Source: WHSV01 sp050694055
Lineage (GTDB): Bacteria > Actinomycetota > CADDZG01 > WHSQ01
Direction: 5' to 3'
Length of the DNA: 23,012 nt
NCBI GenBank assembly: GCA_050694055.1
Contig: JBOGWX010000050.1
Coordinates: 1-23,012 of the forward strand
Made by a program: the position numbers and the translations under genes. The notes under the pieces were generated by a model. The model was not told the origin of the DNA, made no database searches, and was given only the letters and a program-made list of their open reading frames with translations. Below are positions 21,621 to 23,012 of this stretch, piece by piece. Every line of letters starts with the position of its first letter. Position 1 is the first letter of the stretch.

Positions 21621-21892
21621 CCGGTGGGTCGCGTCCGAGAAACGGACAGGAGCGTACGCCGTCGAAGTCGCGCGCCCACAATCGAGCTAGTGCGCACTCC
21701 CATTGCGCCGTCATGGCCCCCTCCCAGCCTCCGCGCGCTTGTAGCCAACGTCGCGGCGTGCATCCTACTCGGTGTCGGGGCCCGCGGCGCTGGCCCTACG
21801 AGACTGTCCTGGTAATATTTGGAACTACCCTTGGGGATCACGGTGCTGAGGTGCCGCGCGGCGAAAGGAATTAAAGGGAACCGAGCGCGTTG
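21621..21892. other. Non-coding divergent intergenic region
   Basis: Together with its flanks, this is the 353-bp gap between the divergent LVIVD/CHRD and HtrA-like genes. I see no RNA gene or convincing small ORF. An AT-rich TAATAT at 21813-21818 could be a -10 for the protease gene with a leader of about 80 nt, but has no clear -35. The minus-strand frame stays open here, but its composition looks non-coding. Confidence 0.4.
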
Positions 21893-21910
21893 GCTCTCGT
21901 ATGGGAGAGC
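21893..21910 (+). promoter_or_regulatory. Hairpin with the HtrA start codon in its loop
   Basis: GCTCTC (21893-21898) and GAGAGC (21905-21910) are exact inverted repeats around a 6-nt loop, GTATGG, that contains the ATG at 21901-21903. No Shine-Dalgarno precedes it. If formed in the mRNA, it could affect initiation. This is inference. Confidence 0.35.
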
Positions 21911-22929
21911 TCAGGTACATCGATTCGATTCTCTCCGGTCCGCGCGAGCCCCCGCGCGGCGCGAGTGCCACACCCAGCGATGCCGAGGCGCTCGACGCCT
22001 ACTCCCAGGTCGTCACCCGCGTGGCGGAGGTGCTCTCACCCTGCGTCGCCAACCTGCGCATCTACCGCAGACTCGGGCGCGGGGGCCGGATCGAGGGCGG
22101 CGGCAGCGGCGTCGCCATCACCCCCGACGGCTTCATCCTCACCAGCGCTCACGTTGTGGAGGGGACCGATCGCGGCGAGGCCGTCTTCGCCGACGGCAGT
22201 GAGGCGATGGTCGAGATCGTGGGCACCGACCCGCTCAGCGATCTGGCGGTCCTTCGCAGCCTCGCGGTCGAGCTGACGCCGGCGCAGCTCGGAGATGCGG
22301 CCGGTCTCAGGGTCGGCCAGCTCGTGGTCGCAATCGGGAACCCACTCGGCTTTGCGGGCTCGGTCACCGCGGGCGTCATCAGCGCGTTAGGGCGCTCGTT
22401 CCCCACCCGCGCGGGATCAGTCACGCGTCTGATCGAGAACGTCATCCAGACGGACGCCGCGCTGCACCCCGGCAACTCGGGCGGAGCGCTGGCGAACTCG
22501 AGTGGTCACGTGGTCGGCATCAACACCGCTCTGGTCGGTCCGGGTCAGGGCCAGGGTCTCGGGCTCGCAGTGCCGATCAACGCCGTCACACGCCGGATCA
22601 TCGCCGCCCTTATGACCGAGGGGCGCGTGCGCCGCGCCTACATCGGAATTGTCGGCGGTCCTCGTCCCGTCCCGCCGCGTCTCGCGCGCGAGGCGAACAG
22701 GCGCACGGCCATAGAGGTGGTTCAGGTCCTTCCCGGCAGTCCTGCCGACCGTGCCGGGTTGCGCAGCGAAGACCTGATCCTCGAGATCGACGGTGCCGAG
22801 ATCGGATCGATGGACGATCTCCAGCGGCTCACCGACTCGGGAGTGATCGATCGCCTCGTTACGGTGGCGATCTACCGCAACGGGGCGCTCAGGGAAGTGG
22901 GCCTCAGACCCGAAGAGCTGCGCACCTAG
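21901..22929 (+). CDS. HtrA/DegP-type serine protease with PDZ domain
   Basis: This 342-aa trypsin-fold S1C protease has the catalytic triad His84 (LTSAHVV), Asp114 (SDLAVL) and Ser193 (GNSGGAL). The oxyanion and substrate region is AIGNPLGFAGSVTAGVISAL. A C-terminal PDZ domain is at about 245-335 (AYIGIVGG, VVQVLPGSPADRAGLRSEDL, ILEIDGAEI). Such proteases degrade or refold damaged proteins, usually outside the cytoplasmic membrane. Here the N-terminus (MGELRYIDSILSGPREPPRG) has no signal peptide or membrane helix. ATG 21901 is the only canonical start in frame after the stop at 21871, so the protein is predicted cytoplasmic unless that stop is wrong. No ribosome-binding site is visible. The gene converges on an acyl-CoA dehydrogenase gene with a 7-bp gap. 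Confidence 0.9.
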   Translation: MGELRYIDSILSGPREPPRGASATPSDAEALDAYSQVVTRVAEVLSPCVANLRIYRRLGRGGRIEGGGSGVAITPDGFILTSAHVVEGTDRGEAVFADGSEAMVEIVGTDPLSDLAVLRSLAVELTPAQLGDAAGLRVGQLVVAIGNPLGFAGSVTAGVISALGRSFPTRAGSVTRLIENVIQTDAALHPGNSGGALANSSGHVVGINTALVGPGQGQGLGLAVPINAVTRRIIAALMTEGRVRRAYIGIVGGPRPVPPRLAREANRRTAIEVVQVLPGSPADRAGLRSEDLILEIDGAEIGSMDDLQRLTDSGVIDRLVTVAIYRNGALREVGLRPEELRT

Positions 22930-22936
22930 CCGAGAG

Positions 22937-23012
22937 CTAGGAAGTGAGCGCCCGGGCGATCACCATGCGCTGGATCTCGCTCGTGCCCTCGAACAGCGTG
23001 TAGATCTTCGAG
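22937..23012 (-). CDS. Acyl-CoA dehydrogenase, C-terminal fragment at window edge
   Basis: The minus strand reads SKIYTLFEGTSEIQRMVIAR, then ALTS and a TAG stop at 22937-22939. K-I-Y-x-x-[FY]-E-G-T-S-E-I-Q-R-x-V-I-A-R is the hallmark C-terminus of FAD-dependent acyl-CoA dehydrogenases; the Glu/Gly/Thr loop contacts FAD. Only the last 24 full codons lie inside the window. It could be an isovaleryl-CoA dehydrogenase serving the leucine operon, but it is 8 kb away and the fragment does not show substrate specificity. Confidence 0.88.
   Translation of the reverse strand, partial: SKIYTLFEGTSEIQRMVIARALTS

Noticed and set aside
21548..21841. N-terminal extension of the LVIVD/CHRD protein to 21841
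   Set aside because: It would place about 95 residues of non-conserved sequence before a clear signal peptide, while the TTG at 21547 has a strong ribosome-binding site.
22926..22940. CTAGC-CGAGA-GCTAG palindrome as a terminator between HtrA and acyl-CoA dehydrogenase
   Set aside because: The stem is only 5 bp without a T-run, and it arises largely from the two facing TAG stop codons.

Overview
The window looks like a piece of an uncultured, high-GC actinobacterium (Actinomycetota). This is an inference. The evidence is roughly 65-70% GC over most of the sequence, frequent GTG and TTG starts, several genes that look leaderless (a TANNNT -10 box 6-8 nt before the ATG with no Shine-Dalgarno), and protein families common in that phylum: CGNR/ABATE regulators, BC-BCCP acyl-CoA carboxylase subunits and YcaQ-type glycosylases.

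Region 1-1400 is clearly lower in GC (about 40-55% in sampled lines) and looks acquired. It opens with three 18-bp direct repeats that resemble a transposon end. A secreted HExxHxxGxxH zinc metalloprotease follows, broken by one frameshift, and then a lipoprotein of unknown function. From 1666 the base composition matches the rest of the contig. A secreted 5'-nucleotidase-like metallophosphatase ends in a strong bidirectional terminator. On the other strand lies a BC-BCCP acyl-CoA carboxylase alpha subunit, head to head with birA, the ligase that would biotinylate it. An Lrp/AsnC regulator is divergent from an RhtA-like amino-acid exporter. A CGNR zinc-finger protein, a YcaQ/AlkX-like glycosylase and a Mug-type glycosylase form a compact DNA-repair cluster.

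Region 9950-14880 is a tightly packed leucine/isovalerate catabolic operon: methylcrotonyl-CoA carboxylase beta, methylglutaconyl-CoA hydratase, HMG-CoA lyase and methylcrotonyl-CoA carboxylase alpha. The order matches liuB-C-E-D and, from memory, Bacillus yngE-F-G-H. The HMG-CoA lyase has Ser exactly where the catalytic Cys is expected. The operon runs into a multi-pass membrane protein whose coding signal extends upstream of any canonical start codon.

The right third encodes envelope or secreted proteins: a 12-Asp-box beta-propeller protein, a small lipoprotein, and on the minus strand an LVIVD-repeat protein with a C-terminal CHRD domain. A 353-bp intergenic region with a duplicated 15-mer separates this from an HtrA-type serine protease that has no visible signal peptide. 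The last 76 bases hold the C-terminus of an acyl-CoA dehydrogenase on the minus strand.

I did not find a clearly new multi-gene system. The most noteworthy items are the frameshifted metalloprotease beside the repeat array, the Cys-to-Ser HMG-CoA lyase, the membrane gene without a canonical start, and the two-glycosylase operon with a CGNR protein and a candidate operator.
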